The position numbers and the translations under genes are program-made. 7,154 bases of DNA, taken from positions 1-7,154 of the forward strand of contig CAISOI010000318.1 of NCBI GenBank assembly GCA_903886985.1, read 5' to 3'. Source of the DNA: an uncultured Chthonomonas sp. (GTDB taxonomy: Bacteria; Armatimonadota; Chthonomonadetes; Chthonomonadales; CAJBBX01). Below are positions 1-6,477 of the stretch, one piece after another; the first letter of the stretch is position 1, and every line of letters starts with the position of its first letter. Under the pieces are notes generated by a model. That model had not been told where the DNA came from. It made no database searches and was given only the letters and a program-made list of their open reading frames with translations.

Positions 1-1236
1 ATCAGCCATATCGATACCTTCGACTTTAAACCTGAACTGATAAAACTACATGGTAAAGAGATGTCAAACAAAGGGACTGTTGACACCTTCTTTAACCAAC
101 CGGGCAAGTTGATGAAAAGCCCATTCGAGTTTAAGCAACATGGACGAAGCGGCAAATGGGTAAGCAGTATCATGCCCAATATTGCCGGAGTGGTGGACGA
201 TCTGACGTTTATTATGTCTATGAAAGCAAAATCTGCAAACCATACCCCCGCTACTTTCCAAATGAACTCTGGATTTACTATGAACGGATTCCCTTGTCTT
301 GGATCATGGTTGTCCTACGGGTTGGGCACAGAAAATCAGGATTTGCCTGCCTTTGTAGTGCTGCCAGATCCACGCGGACTGCCCGCAGGCGGAGCAATTA
401 ACTGGACCAGTGGGTTCTTGCCAGCCGCTAACCAAGGGGTTCCATTTAATACCAAGGGCAATCCGGTGGATGAACTGAATCCGCCGGCGGAAATCTCTGT
501 GTCAGATCGCAAAGCAAGTCTTTATTATCTGGAAGGGATGAACCGTCAATTTCTCGCGGAGAACCCAGGCGATAGTGCCATTGCAGCACGTATCCGCTCA
601 TACGAATTGGCAGCGAAGATGCAGGCAAGCATCCCACAGGTCATTAATCTGGGGACCGAGCCTCCATATATTAGAAATATGTATGGGCTCGACAATCCCA
701 CCACGCAGGGGTTTGGAAGAAACTGCCTGATGGCCCGCCGCCTTTTAGAGCAGGGAGTGCGATTTGTTCAGATGTATCATGGCGGAGCATTTGGATCACC
801 GAGAACCAACTGGGATGCACATGAAGACCTCGTAGAAAATCACACACGTCAAGCAGCAAACATGGACCAGCCAGTAGCTGCATTGATTAAGGACCTCAAA
901 GCACGCGGTATGCTCGAGGATACTTTGGTACTGTTGACTACGGAATTTGGCAGGTTACCAATCACCCAGGGAATTAATGGAGTTGGTCGGGACCACCATC
1001 CTCACGGATTCACAGTATGGATGGCGGGAGCGGGATTGAAGCCGGGGTACAGCCTCGGGACAACAGATGAGATTGGCTATTTTGCATCTGAGAGTCCGCA
1101 GGAAGTCTATGATCTTCATGCGACAGTGCTGCATCTACTGGGGCTTGATCATAAGAAATTGACCTACTATTACAACGGCATTCGTCGCCGGTTGACAGAC
1201 GTTCACGGAAACGTGATTTCACAAATACTCGCTTAA
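1..1236 (+). CDS. DUF1501 family secreted protein (5'-truncated by window edge)
   Basis: The frame is open from base 1, so the gene starts upstream; the ATG at 61 is internal, because the 20 codons before it already encode conserved family sequence (Ser-His-Ile-Asp-Thr-Phe-Asp, DTFD at nt 13-24). 411 residues are visible; family members are usually around 450-490, so roughly 50-80 residues are missing, normally a Tat-type signal and the first metal-site Gly-Gly-Pro-Ser segment. Later landmarks are an NWDAHED stretch (nt 808-828), TTEFGRLP (nt 937-960) and GRDHHPHG (nt 985-1008). These correspond to the conserved C-terminal motifs of DUF1501, whose fold is related to the alkaline phosphatase/sulfatase superfamily; the Asp/His residues are probable metal ligands (inference). 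The substrate is unknown. In Planctomycetes, Verrucomicrobia and Acidobacteria such genes usually follow a DUF1549/DUF1553 (PSD1-type) cytochrome-like gene, which would lie left of this window. A DsrE-like gene follows after 37 nt, suggesting one transcript. Family assignment is confident; biochemical role is not. Confidence 0.9.
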   Translation: MSHIDTFDFKPELIKLHGKEMSNKGTVDTFFNQPGKLMKSPFEFKQHGRSGKWVSSIMPNIAGVVDDLTFIMSMKAKSANHTPATFQMNSGFTMNGFPCLGSWLSYGLGTENQDLPAFVVLPDPRGLPAGGAINWTSGFLPAANQGVPFNTKGNPVDELNPPAEISVSDRKASLYYLEGMNRQFLAENPGDSAIAARIRSYELAAKMQASIPQVINLGTEPPYIRNMYGLDNPTTQGFGRNCLMARRLLEQGVRFVQMYHGGAFGSPRTNWDAHEDLVENHTRQAANMDQPVAALIKDLKARGMLEDTLVLLTTEFGRLPITQGINGVGRDHHPHGFTVWMAGAGLKPGYSLGTTDEIGYFASESPQEVYDLHATVLHLLGLDHKKLTYYYNGIRRRLTDVHGNVISQILA

Positions 1237-1273
1237 TTGAAATAAAACCATAAAGGAACATCAGGGAAAACAA

Positions 1274-1729
1274 ATGAAGAAAATTGCACTGTATGCGGCA
1301 GCGGCAGCGCTGTTGGTTGGTATTATCATGGTTCGCAGCAACACAGTTCCGGCTGGCGCACAGTCTGCGCCCCAGAAGTCACATAAGGTCATTTTTGAGG
1401 TCAATGTCGACGGGCTGGAAACGTGGCAAAGCATCATGAATAATGTTGAGAACCTTGAAAAAGCACTTGGGAAAGACAATATCAAGATAGAGTTGGTCTG
1501 TCATGGTAAAGGACTAAACATGCTTTTGACCACCGACGCACCACTCATAGAAAGAATGCGGACTGCAAAGGAAAATGGAGTTGTCTGGAACGCATGCGAG
1601 AATACGATGAGACGCCGCAACGTTAAGAAGGAAGATTTGCCTGCCTTCGCCACCACGGTGCCATCTGGAGTTACCGAAGTAGTTCTGAAGCAAGAACAAG
1701 GATGGCCCTACCTGAAGGCAGGTTTTTAG
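1274..1729 (+). CDS. Exported DsrE/DsrF-like family protein
   Basis: The protein has 151 residues. Residues 1-29 form a signal peptide: Met-Lys-Lys, a hydrophobic core at about 5-20, and a probable Ala-Gly-Ala-type cleavage site near 27-30, so the product should act outside the cytoplasm. The rest fits the small alpha/beta DsrE/YchN-like fold: a first strand (KVIFEVNVDG, 38-47), a helix with NNVENLEKAL (56-65), a strand ending in VCHGKGL (75-81), a strand at VVWNACENTMRR (103-114), and the C-terminal EQGWPYLKAGF characteristic of this family. Cys76 and Cys108 are at positions where some DsrE relatives carry reactive cysteines. Sulfur transfer is the known activity of cytoplasmic DsrE/TusD, but for exported single-domain members the function is not established, so I do not claim it. 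The start is supported by a CAGGGA ribosome site (1262-1267) six bases ahead and by the signal peptide. The gene lies directly behind the DUF1501 gene and in front of a strong terminator, so it is probably the last gene of that unit. Confidence 0.85.
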   Translation: MKKIALYAAAAALLVGIIMVRSNTVPAGAQSAPQKSHKVIFEVNVDGLETWQSIMNNVENLEKALGKDNIKIELVCHGKGLNMLLTTDAPLIERMRTAKENGVVWNACENTMRRRNVKKEDLPAFATTVPSGVTEVVLKQEQGWPYLKAGF

Positions 1730-1733
1730 GTAT

Positions 1734-1780
1734 GAAGTTCAGCCCGGTGTTCCAACACCGGGCTGAACTTCCCGTCTTTT
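1734..1780 (+). terminator. Rho-independent terminator after the DUF1501-DsrE unit
   Basis: A perfect 18-bp inverted repeat: left arm 1734-1751, right arm 1754-1771, with only two bases between the arms (in practice a 4-base loop). The core is GC-rich (CCCGGTG/CACCGGG). It is followed by CCGTCTTTT, so the U-tract is short and interrupted. It begins five bases after the DsrE stop codon, which places transcript termination there and separates this unit from the riboflavin cluster. Confidence 0.88.
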
Positions 1781-1931
1781 CCTAGTGGGAACTTTGTCGC
1801 TCATCAAATTCCCCTTCAAATGCCAGCCCACAATTTAGCTTTTGAGTTCCTCAAACAACGATTCAGGTACAATCTGCGTATAGCTGTGTGGACGATTTAA
1901 TTGTTCATTATCGAAGTATTCAGAGAGATGT
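1781..1931 (+). other. Leader region upstream of ribE, no riboswitch seen
   Basis: This 151-nt stretch lies between the terminator and ribE and must hold the promoter of the riboflavin cluster if the terminator is efficient. I looked for the conserved FMN riboswitch (RFN) blocks and found none, and the region is short for a full RFN element plus expression platform. The best -10-like hexamer is TACAAT at 1868-1873, but no -35 box lies at a proper distance. The ribE ribosome site is a weak AGAGAG at 1922-1927. Confidence 0.5.
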
Positions 1932-2582
1932 ATGTTTACAGGAATTGTGGAAGAGGTTGGCAAGGTTGTCTCCATCCAGCATGGTGCCTCCTCCGCCAGA
2001 TTGACCATCGAAGCGGTAATCTGTTCGCAAGAAACTCGCCTTGGTGACAGTATCTCAATAAATGGCTGCTGTCTGACAGTAGTTGGAATTTCAGGATCAA
2101 ATCTCAGTTTCGACGCTGTTCCGGAGACTATGAAGCGGACCAGTTTAGGGAAGCTTTCTGCGGGCAGCGGAGTCAATTTAGAGAGAGCACTCGCTGTCGG
2201 AAGCCGCTTGGGCGGTCATTTTGTGCAGGGTCATGTGGATGGTACCGGCACTTTGGTATCCGTTACAGTTAACGACAATGCACACATACTTCGAATCGGT
2301 GCGCCGTCAAACCTCTTGCATTATCTGATAGAAAAGGGGTCCGTTGCTCTCGACGGAATCAGCCTCACAGTAGCAGAAGTGAACAATGATTACTTTTCGG
2401 TCTGGATAATTCCGCACACTTTTGCGAATACGACCTTGGGATCCCGACGCGTAGGCGATTCGCTCAATGTCGAAGTTGATCTATTAGCAAAGTATGTTGA
2501 GAAACTGATATCTGGACAGAAACAAAATGCAGGAATTACAATTGAAACTCTGGTTAACGCGGGTTATGCCACCGGCGAGTAG
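1932..2582 (+). CDS. ribE: Riboflavin synthase (alpha chain)
   Basis: This enzyme catalyses the dismutation of two 6,7-dimethyl-8-ribityllumazine molecules into riboflavin and 5-amino-6-ribitylamino-uracil, the last step of riboflavin synthesis, in the cytosol. The 216 residues match the usual 200-220. It shows the two tandem lumazine-binding barrels of the family: barrel 1 at about 1-97 with the invariant N-terminus MFTGIVEE and GDSISINGCCLTV (38-50), barrel 2 at about 98-195 with HFVQGHVDG (96-104) and GSVALDGISLTV (136-147). A C-terminal helix (about 185-195) is the usual trimer helix. The ATG at 1932 gives exactly the conserved N-terminus; an overlapping ATG at 1928 is in another frame. 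It opens a cluster with ribBA (24 nt later) and ribH. In some genomes the symbol ribC or ribE(alpha) is used for this enzyme. Confidence 0.96.
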   Translation: MFTGIVEEVGKVVSIQHGASSARLTIEAVICSQETRLGDSISINGCCLTVVGISGSNLSFDAVPETMKRTSLGKLSAGSGVNLERALAVGSRLGGHFVQGHVDGTGTLVSVTVNDNAHILRIGAPSNLLHYLIEKGSVALDGISLTVAEVNNDYFSVWIIPHTFANTTLGSRRVGDSLNVEVDLLAKYVEKLISGQKQNAGITIETLVNAGYATGE

Positions 2583-2606
2583 GTGTTTCAACGTTAGAGG
2601 AAACTA

Positions 2607-3833
2607 GTGAAGTTCAGCCCAATTGAAGTGGCTATTCAAGCCATCCGTGATGGCGGAATGGTGATCGTAATTGATGACGAAGATCGAGAGAATGAGGGTG
2701 ACCTCATTATGTCAGCGGAGAAATGCACGCCCGAAGCGATGAACTTCATGATTCGCTATGGGCGTGGGGTTCCCTGTGTTCCAACCACCGCGGCACGGCT
2801 TGCCGAGCTGGATTTACCAATGATGGTTGGGCGGAATACCGCGCGGCTTGGAACTGCAATGACGATTACTGTTGATGCGGTCAATGGAACCACAACGGGC
2901 ATTTCCGCGTTTGACCGAGCCAAGACGGTCCAAGTGTTTGTAGATCAAAAGTCTACTCCTGCCGATCTTGCGCGTCCCGGTCACATTATTCCTTTGCGTG
3001 CAGATGAAGGAGGCGTACTTCGTCGAGCGGGACACACGGAAGCTACCGTGGATCTTTGTCGTCTCGCTGGTCACTATCCCGCCGGGGTCCTTTGCGAAAT
3101 TGTCGCGGATGACGGCACGATGGCTCGTGTTCCCCAACTCGAGATCATGGCGAAGGAGTTCAATCTCCCTTTCATAACCATTGCAGACCTAATCGCCTAT
3201 CGACGACGTACCGAGCGCTTGGTTAAGCGAGTTGCTACGACCATCCTCCCAACGGGCAGATACGGCGATTTAACAGTACATGCTTATGAGTCTTCGGTCG
3301 ATCCCAATCCTGCTATCGCCCTTGTCAAAGGTGATGTGAGTGATGGGGAGCCAACTCTTGTTCGCGTTCACTCTTCCTGCATCACCGGGGATCTTCTGGA
3401 CTCTCTCCGATGCGATTGTGGAGACCAACTTCATCTTGCGTTGGAAAAGATTAACCAAGAGGGACGAGGTGCGGTAATCTATCTGGAACAAGAGGGACGC
3501 GGAATCGGCATGGTCAACAAGATCAAAGCTTACGCCCTTCAAGATGGCGGCGCCGACACGGTTCAGGCGAATGAACAGCTTGGTTTCAAGTCGGATTTGC
3601 GTGATTATGGCATCGGCGCTCAGATAATGACCGATCTCGGTTTAACAAAGCTTCGGTTTATGACCAATAATCCTGCTAAGGTGCGCGCGTTGGACGGGTA
3701 TGATCTTGAGATAGTTGAGTGGGTTCCCCTCTATGTACAACCCAATCCCCATAATCAACGGTATTTTGATACAAAGCGAAGTAAAATGGGCCACATCTTC
3801 CCGCAGGATGAGCAAAATCGAGAGCCCGCATAA
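2607..3833 (+). CDS. ribBA: Bifunctional DHBP synthase / GTP cyclohydrolase II
   Basis: This 408-residue fusion supplies both entry branches of riboflavin synthesis. The N-terminal RibB domain (about 1-200) converts ribulose 5-phosphate to 3,4-dihydroxy-2-butanone 4-phosphate; it shows the acidic active-site loop IDDEDRENEGD (22-32) and RAGHTEATVDL (140-150). The C-terminal RibA domain (about 208-400) opens GTP; its zinc site is C258-x10-C269-x-C271 (CITGD...RCDCG), followed by YLEQEGRGIG (292-301), NK (304-305), and DLRDYGIGAQI (330-340) and TNNPAK (353-358), all hallmarks of GTP cyclohydrolase II. No key residue appears missing, so both halves look active. The start is GTG: an in-frame TAG at 2595-2597 blocks any earlier start, the next Met is residue 18, inside the RibB domain, and AGAGG (2596-2600) lies seven bases ahead. 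It sits between ribE and ribH, 24 and 8 nt away. Confidence 0.96.
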   Translation: MKFSPIEVAIQAIRDGGMVIVIDDEDRENEGDLIMSAEKCTPEAMNFMIRYGRGVPCVPTTAARLAELDLPMMVGRNTARLGTAMTITVDAVNGTTTGISAFDRAKTVQVFVDQKSTPADLARPGHIIPLRADEGGVLRRAGHTEATVDLCRLAGHYPAGVLCEIVADDGTMARVPQLEIMAKEFNLPFITIADLIAYRRRTERLVKRVATTILPTGRYGDLTVHAYESSVDPNPAIALVKGDVSDGEPTLVRVHSSCITGDLLDSLRCDCGDQLHLALEKINQEGRGAVIYLEQEGRGIGMVNKIKAYALQDGGADTVQANEQLGFKSDLRDYGIGAQIMTDLGLTKLRFMTNNPAKVRALDGYDLEIVEWVPLYVQPNPHNQRYFDTKRSKMGHIFPQDEQNREPA

Positions 3834-3837
3834 GGAG
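3832..3837 (+). promoter_or_regulatory. ribH ribosome binding site overlapping the ribBA stop codon
   Basis: AAGGAG shares two bases with the TAA stop of ribBA (3831-3833) and ends four bases before the ribH ATG. Ribosomes ending ribBA would cover this site, so translational coupling of the two genes is likely (inference). Confidence 0.7.
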
Positions 3838-3841
3838 CGAA

Positions 3842-4309
3842 ATGGGACAGGTATTTGAAGGCAATCTAGTTGCAACTGGGCTAAAATTCGGTATCGTTGT
3901 CAGCCGATGGAATTCTTTCATTACGGAACGCCTTTTAGAAGGTGCCGAGGATGCCCTAGTTCGGCACGGAGCTTCTATGGAGACAATCGACGTTGCGAGA
4001 GTACCTGGCACATGGGAAATATCCATTGCAGTTCAGAAGATGCTCGCGACGGGTAAGTACGATGCAGTTATTGCAATCGGTTGCCTAATTCGCGGTGCCA
4101 CCCCACATTTTGATTATCTTGCTGGTGAAGTAACCAAAGGTTTGGGCCAGTTGAGTTTGCAGTCTGGCACTCCCGTGACTTACGGTGTCATTACTGTCGA
4201 GAATATCGAACAGGCAATTGAACGTGCAGGCACAAAAGCTGGCAACAAGGGTTCTGAAGCAGCGGTTGCCGCGATAGAGATGGCCAATCTTTTGAATAGC
4301 ATCAAGTAA
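3842..4309 (+). CDS. ribH: 6,7-dimethyl-8-ribityllumazine synthase
   Basis: This enzyme condenses 5-amino-6-ribitylamino-uracil with the dihydroxybutanone phosphate made by the RibB domain next door, giving the lumazine that RibE uses. Its 155 residues are the normal family length. Motifs in order are VVSRWNSFIT (19-28), VPGTWEI (54-60, ribityl/substrate loop), GCLIRGATPHFDY (80-92) with the catalytic His at 89, YGVITVENIEQAIERAGTKAGNKG (about 114-137) with the phosphate-binding Arg at 128. The residue that stacks on the substrate ring, Phe in Bacillus subtilis, is Trp23 here. Family members form pentamers or 60-mer icosahedral shells; the sequence does not decide which. The gene is only 8 nt behind ribBA with a strong ribosome site. 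Confidence 0.96.
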   Translation: MGQVFEGNLVATGLKFGIVVSRWNSFITERLLEGAEDALVRHGASMETIDVARVPGTWEISIAVQKMLATGKYDAVIAIGCLIRGATPHFDYLAGEVTKGLGQLSLQSGTPVTYGVITVENIEQAIERAGTKAGNKGSEAAVAAIEMANLLNSIK

Positions 4310-4331
4310 CAGATAATTGTAAGGATCCATT

Positions 4332-5459
4332 GTGAAACGAGCGGCTGCGCCAATTTTCTTCTTCGTCTGTTGCGCCGCCTTTGGGTTTTATCTCCTGAAG
4401 GTTTCGTCACCTTACGCCAGTCAGGAACAATCTCAAAAAAATGTGCTCGCCATTCTGGAAAAGCCCCCAATGGCCTCCAATGTCGAAGCCACCGTTTTTG
4501 TAAAAGCAGCAGCGAAGATTGAGCCAGCTGTTGTCAACATTGACACTTCTGGCACCAAAGAGACCGGTACCGATTTCTTTGGACATCCAGTTGGATATAG
4601 CTTTGTCGGCAAAGGCTCAGGAGTTCTAATTAGCCCAGACGGCTATATCGTGACTAACAGCCACGTTATCGACGATGCAAGGATAATCCGCATTGGGATG
4701 ACCGATGGTCAATCGTTTGATGCGAGAGTCATCGGTGCGGATCCCCAAACAGACCTCGCAGTCATAAAGATCGACGGTACCAAACTTCCATTTGCGGAAT
4801 TTGGCGACTCCGAAGCACTGCGGGTTGGTGAATATGTTATTGCTATCGGAAATCCGCTCGGCGTCGGTACGACGGTTACGCACGGAATTGTCTCCGCCAC
4901 AGACCGCAAAAATCTCCCCGTAGGCGACGGGCGTATCATTGCCCAGGCTATTCAGACCGATGCACCTATTAACAAAGGCAACTCTGGCGGCGCGCTTGCA
5001 AACGTGAACGGACAGCTTGTAGGTATCAACACTGCGATCAAGACAGATGGAGGCGGCAGTTTGGGAATCGGTTTTGCCATTCCAACAAACTTTGCTCGAA
5101 ATATCGTTAAAACCCTTATCGCACAGGGTAAAGGCGCAGCCGAGAACAAAGGGCAACCGTATCTCGGAGTAGTTGCAGTTCCGCTGGATGACAAACAAGC
5201 GGCATTTCTTGGAATCCCGCCCGGAATGGGAGTGACAATTGACGTTTTTGCTTTATCCCCCGCAGATACCGCCGGATTAAAGCGCGGCACCGTGGTAGTT
5301 TCCATTGATGGGATGAATATCTCGAAAACAGATGATATTCGCAACGTAGTCCGCAAGCACAAACCTGGTGATACAGTCACGCTAACTGTGGTGCACGGCG
5401 ACGGTTCTAAGGCAAAAGTACCTGTTAAGGTTGGTCGAAGACCAGATGGCCTGAAATAG
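4332..5459 (+). CDS. HtrA/Deg-family periplasmic serine protease with one PDZ domain
   Basis: A 375-residue envelope quality-control protease of the trypsin-like S1C group. Residues about 5-22 form a hydrophobic segment after Met-Lys-Arg, which is either a signal peptide or an N-terminal anchor (DegS-like). The protease domain spans about 52-265: catalytic His111 in VTNSHVID, Asp141 in QTDLAVIKID, Ser218 in NKGNSGGAL, with GKGSGVLISPDGYIVTN before the His. One PDZ domain follows at about 275-368, beginning with the YLGV peptide-binding loop (277-280). A second PDZ is absent, so the layout is DegS/HtrA2-like rather than DegP-like. The GTG start is set by an in-frame TAA at 4320-4322, an AAGGA ribosome site at 4321-4325, and the lack of another start before Met47, which would remove the export signal. 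It lies 22 nt behind ribH and is probably co-transcribed, although it has no known part in riboflavin synthesis. I avoid choosing between degP, degQ, degS and htrA. Confidence 0.93.
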   Translation: MKRAAAPIFFFVCCAAFGFYLLKVSSPYASQEQSQKNVLAILEKPPMASNVEATVFVKAAAKIEPAVVNIDTSGTKETGTDFFGHPVGYSFVGKGSGVLISPDGYIVTNSHVIDDARIIRIGMTDGQSFDARVIGADPQTDLAVIKIDGTKLPFAEFGDSEALRVGEYVIAIGNPLGVGTTVTHGIVSATDRKNLPVGDGRIIAQAIQTDAPINKGNSGGALANVNGQLVGINTAIKTDGGGSLGIGFAIPTNFARNIVKTLIAQGKGAAENKGQPYLGVVAVPLDDKQAAFLGIPPGMGVTIDVFALSPADTAGLKRGTVVVSIDGMNISKTDDIRNVVRKHKPGDTVTLTVVHGDGSKAKVPVKVGRRPDGLK

Positions 5460-5536
5460 CAAGTCTCTGTTGAGGTTCGTTTGATCGACACTGAGAACCT
5501 AATCTGTAACAAAACACTTTTTGAAGGTATCTGTTT

Positions 5537-6010
5537 ATGCCTCCCCATTGGCTCGATTATGGTAAAGATGTCGCCATCATTCTTGCGGGAATTGTGGCGC
5601 TCATCACTTTTCTACACGGAGTGCTGGAATACCAAAGACAAGGGGCGCAACTTCGCACGCAACAGTTTGTTCAGATGCGGCGTCGGCTCACAGAAGACCC
5701 CTCCTTTCGCAATATCTGTGAAATGCTGGATACTGACGATCCTCGACTACGCGAAATTCCACTACAAGAAAAGCGCAACTTTGGCGGCTTTATGGAGGAG
5801 GTCGCACTGCTTGTGAATAGCGGTGTCTTGACCAAAGAGGTTGCGCACTACATGTTTGGATATTACGCAATCCTTTGTGACGGCAGCATAAACTTCTGGC
5901 ACAACATTGACCGAAGAAGTATCTATTGGAACATCTTTGACGATTTCGTCGAGCAGATGAAAACCTGCGAACAGTCGTTTAAGTTTGATCGGAAGCGATT
6001 AAGGTTCTAA
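5537..6010 (+). CDS. Hypothetical membrane-anchored protein, DUF4760-like appearance
   Basis: I do not recognise this 157-residue protein with certainty. Residues about 11-30 form one transmembrane helix, followed by a charged, mostly helical domain: a basic RQGAQLRTQQFVQMRRRL stretch (34-51), a Asp-rich turn (64-70), EKRNFGGFMEEVALLVNSG (78-96) and KEVAHYMFGYYAILC (100-114), then an aromatic FWHNIDRRSIYWNIFDDF (120-137). The overall plan (N-terminal helix, then a compact helical domain with a conserved-looking VALLVNSG/AHYMFGYY core) resembles bacterial DUF4760-type proteins; that link is from memory and unproven. An in-frame TGA at 5522-5524 excludes an earlier start, and GAAGG (5523-5527) lies nine bases ahead of the ATG. 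The gap of 77 nt to htrA contains no good terminator, so it may be read through from the riboflavin-htrA unit. Confidence 0.75.
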   Translation: MPPHWLDYGKDVAIILAGIVALITFLHGVLEYQRQGAQLRTQQFVQMRRRLTEDPSFRNICEMLDTDDPRLREIPLQEKRNFGGFMEEVALLVNSGVLTKEVAHYMFGYYAILCDGSINFWHNIDRRSIYWNIFDDFVEQMKTCEQSFKFDRKRLRF

Positions 6011-6230
6011 CGAACTCTACGTTCAGACTAGCTTTGTTCCGCGAAGCACCTCAAGTCAACCACCATTGTCACCTTCAGAGGGCAATCTCGGCTCAATTAC
6101 AGATTACTGTCGGATAACTTCGCGATATTTCGTCGTGAAATCTTGACCTGCCGACTTTGTCATTCCAACAAGCCTCCCCAATTCAGCACAAACAATTCCC
6201 AATCATCGATCTGATTCTCCTGATCAAGAA

Positions 6231-6258
6231 TGGAACATATATTTATCTCATCGTGTCT
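6231..6258 (+). promoter_or_regulatory. Possible ECF-sigma-type promoter for the mini membrane protein
   Basis: GGAAC (6232-6236), 15-base spacer, CGTGTC (6252-6257). The -35 core GGAAC is common to many ECF sigma factor promoters and the -10 region often begins with CGT. With only these two short blocks the match could be chance. It would fit a stress-controlled gene downstream. Confidence 0.22.
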
Positions 6259-6316
6259 TTAGCGGTGACAATCAACGTAGATTTTAGCAAAGTCCGTTTG
6301 CGCGATTGATTTTCAA

Positions 6317-6322
6317 AAGGAG
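6317..6322 (+). promoter_or_regulatory. Strong ribosome binding site of the 49-residue protein
   Basis: AAGGAG five bases ahead of the ATG at 6328. This near-consensus site is a main argument that the very short reading frame is a real gene. The closer ATG at 6323 is in another frame and stops after three codons. Confidence 0.75.
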
Positions 6323-6327
6323 ATGAC

Positions 6328-6477
6328 ATGTTAAGAACAATATTTGCGATACTTTTGGTGCTCTGGCTCGTAGGTATGCTCGGTCATATCGGTGGTAGCC
6401 TGATTCACCTTGTACTTGTGATCGCAGTGGTAGTGATCATAGTGGACCTTCTCGGCGGGCGTAGGAACAGTATCTAG
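6328..6477 (+). CDS. Lmo0937-type small hydrophobic membrane protein (49 aa)
   Basis: This short gene encodes 49 residues: Met-Leu-Arg-Thr, a first hydrophobic helix (about 5-19) ending at a Gly-His-Ile-Gly-Gly turn (19-23), a second hydrophobic helix (about 25-42, rich in Val/Ile/Leu), and a basic tail (Arg45, Arg46). The length, the Trp-Leu-Val-Gly stretch in helix 1, the central glycines and the LLGGRR end fit the small Lmo0937 family of membrane proteins found across many bacterial phyla. Their function is unknown; they often sit near general-stress genes. An in-frame TGA at 6307-6309 and the near-consensus ribosome site at 6317-6322 fix the start. The next gene begins 101 nt later and also looks stress-related. 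The protein is probably a helical hairpin in the inner membrane. Confidence 0.85.
   Translation: MLRTIFAILLVLWLVGMLGHIGGSLIHLVLVIAVVVIIVDLLGGRRNSI

Larger units (their letters stand above)
6011..6327 (+). other. 317-nt intergenic region without a supportable gene
   Basis: I see no plausible coding frame with a ribosome site, no tRNA-like fold and no strong inverted repeat here. Near the right end there is an A+T-rich stretch (about 6233-6250). A GGAAC at 6232-6236 followed after 15 bases by CGTGTC (6252-6257) resembles the layout of an extracytoplasmic-function sigma factor promoter, about 70 nt before the next start codon; this is a weak match. The region probably holds the promoter of the gene at 6328. 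Confidence 0.5.

Noticed and set aside
61..63. ATG at 61 as the start of the DUF1501 gene
   Set aside because: The frame is open to base 1 and the preceding codons encode conserved family residues (DTFD near nt 13-24), so the real start is upstream of the window.
480..491. Perfect 12-bp palindrome TCCGCCGGCGGA
   Set aside because: It lies inside the DUF1501 coding sequence, does not extend further and is best explained by codon choice.
1842..1873. TTGAGT (1842-1847) and TACAAT (1868-1873) as a sigma-70 promoter for ribE
   Set aside because: The spacer is 20 bases, too long for a normal housekeeping promoter, and the -35 match is partial.
3454..3500. Repeated CAAGAGGGACG block in ribBA
   Set aside because: It reflects two Gln-Glu-Gly-Arg-Gly stretches; EGRG twice in this part is normal for GTP cyclohydrolase II.
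5473..5500. AGGTTC/GAACCT inverted repeat as a terminator after htrA
   Set aside because: Only six base pairs around a 16-base loop and no U-tract follow; it would not be stable enough.
4626..5548. Two long minus-strand reading frames opposite htrA (about 190 and 198 codons)
   Set aside because: They lie antisense to a protease with an intact catalytic triad, have no recognisable domain, and contain the odd Ser/Pro/Thr-rich composition expected from an antisense shadow.
5481..5816. Plus-strand frame overlapping the start of the 5537 gene
   Set aside because: It shares most of its length with the 5537 gene in another frame, has no good ribosome site, and lacks the membrane helix and regular amphipathic pattern seen in the chosen frame.
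6143..6171. TTGACC at 6143-6148 as a -35 box
   Set aside because: No acceptable -10 hexamer lies 16-18 bases downstream.
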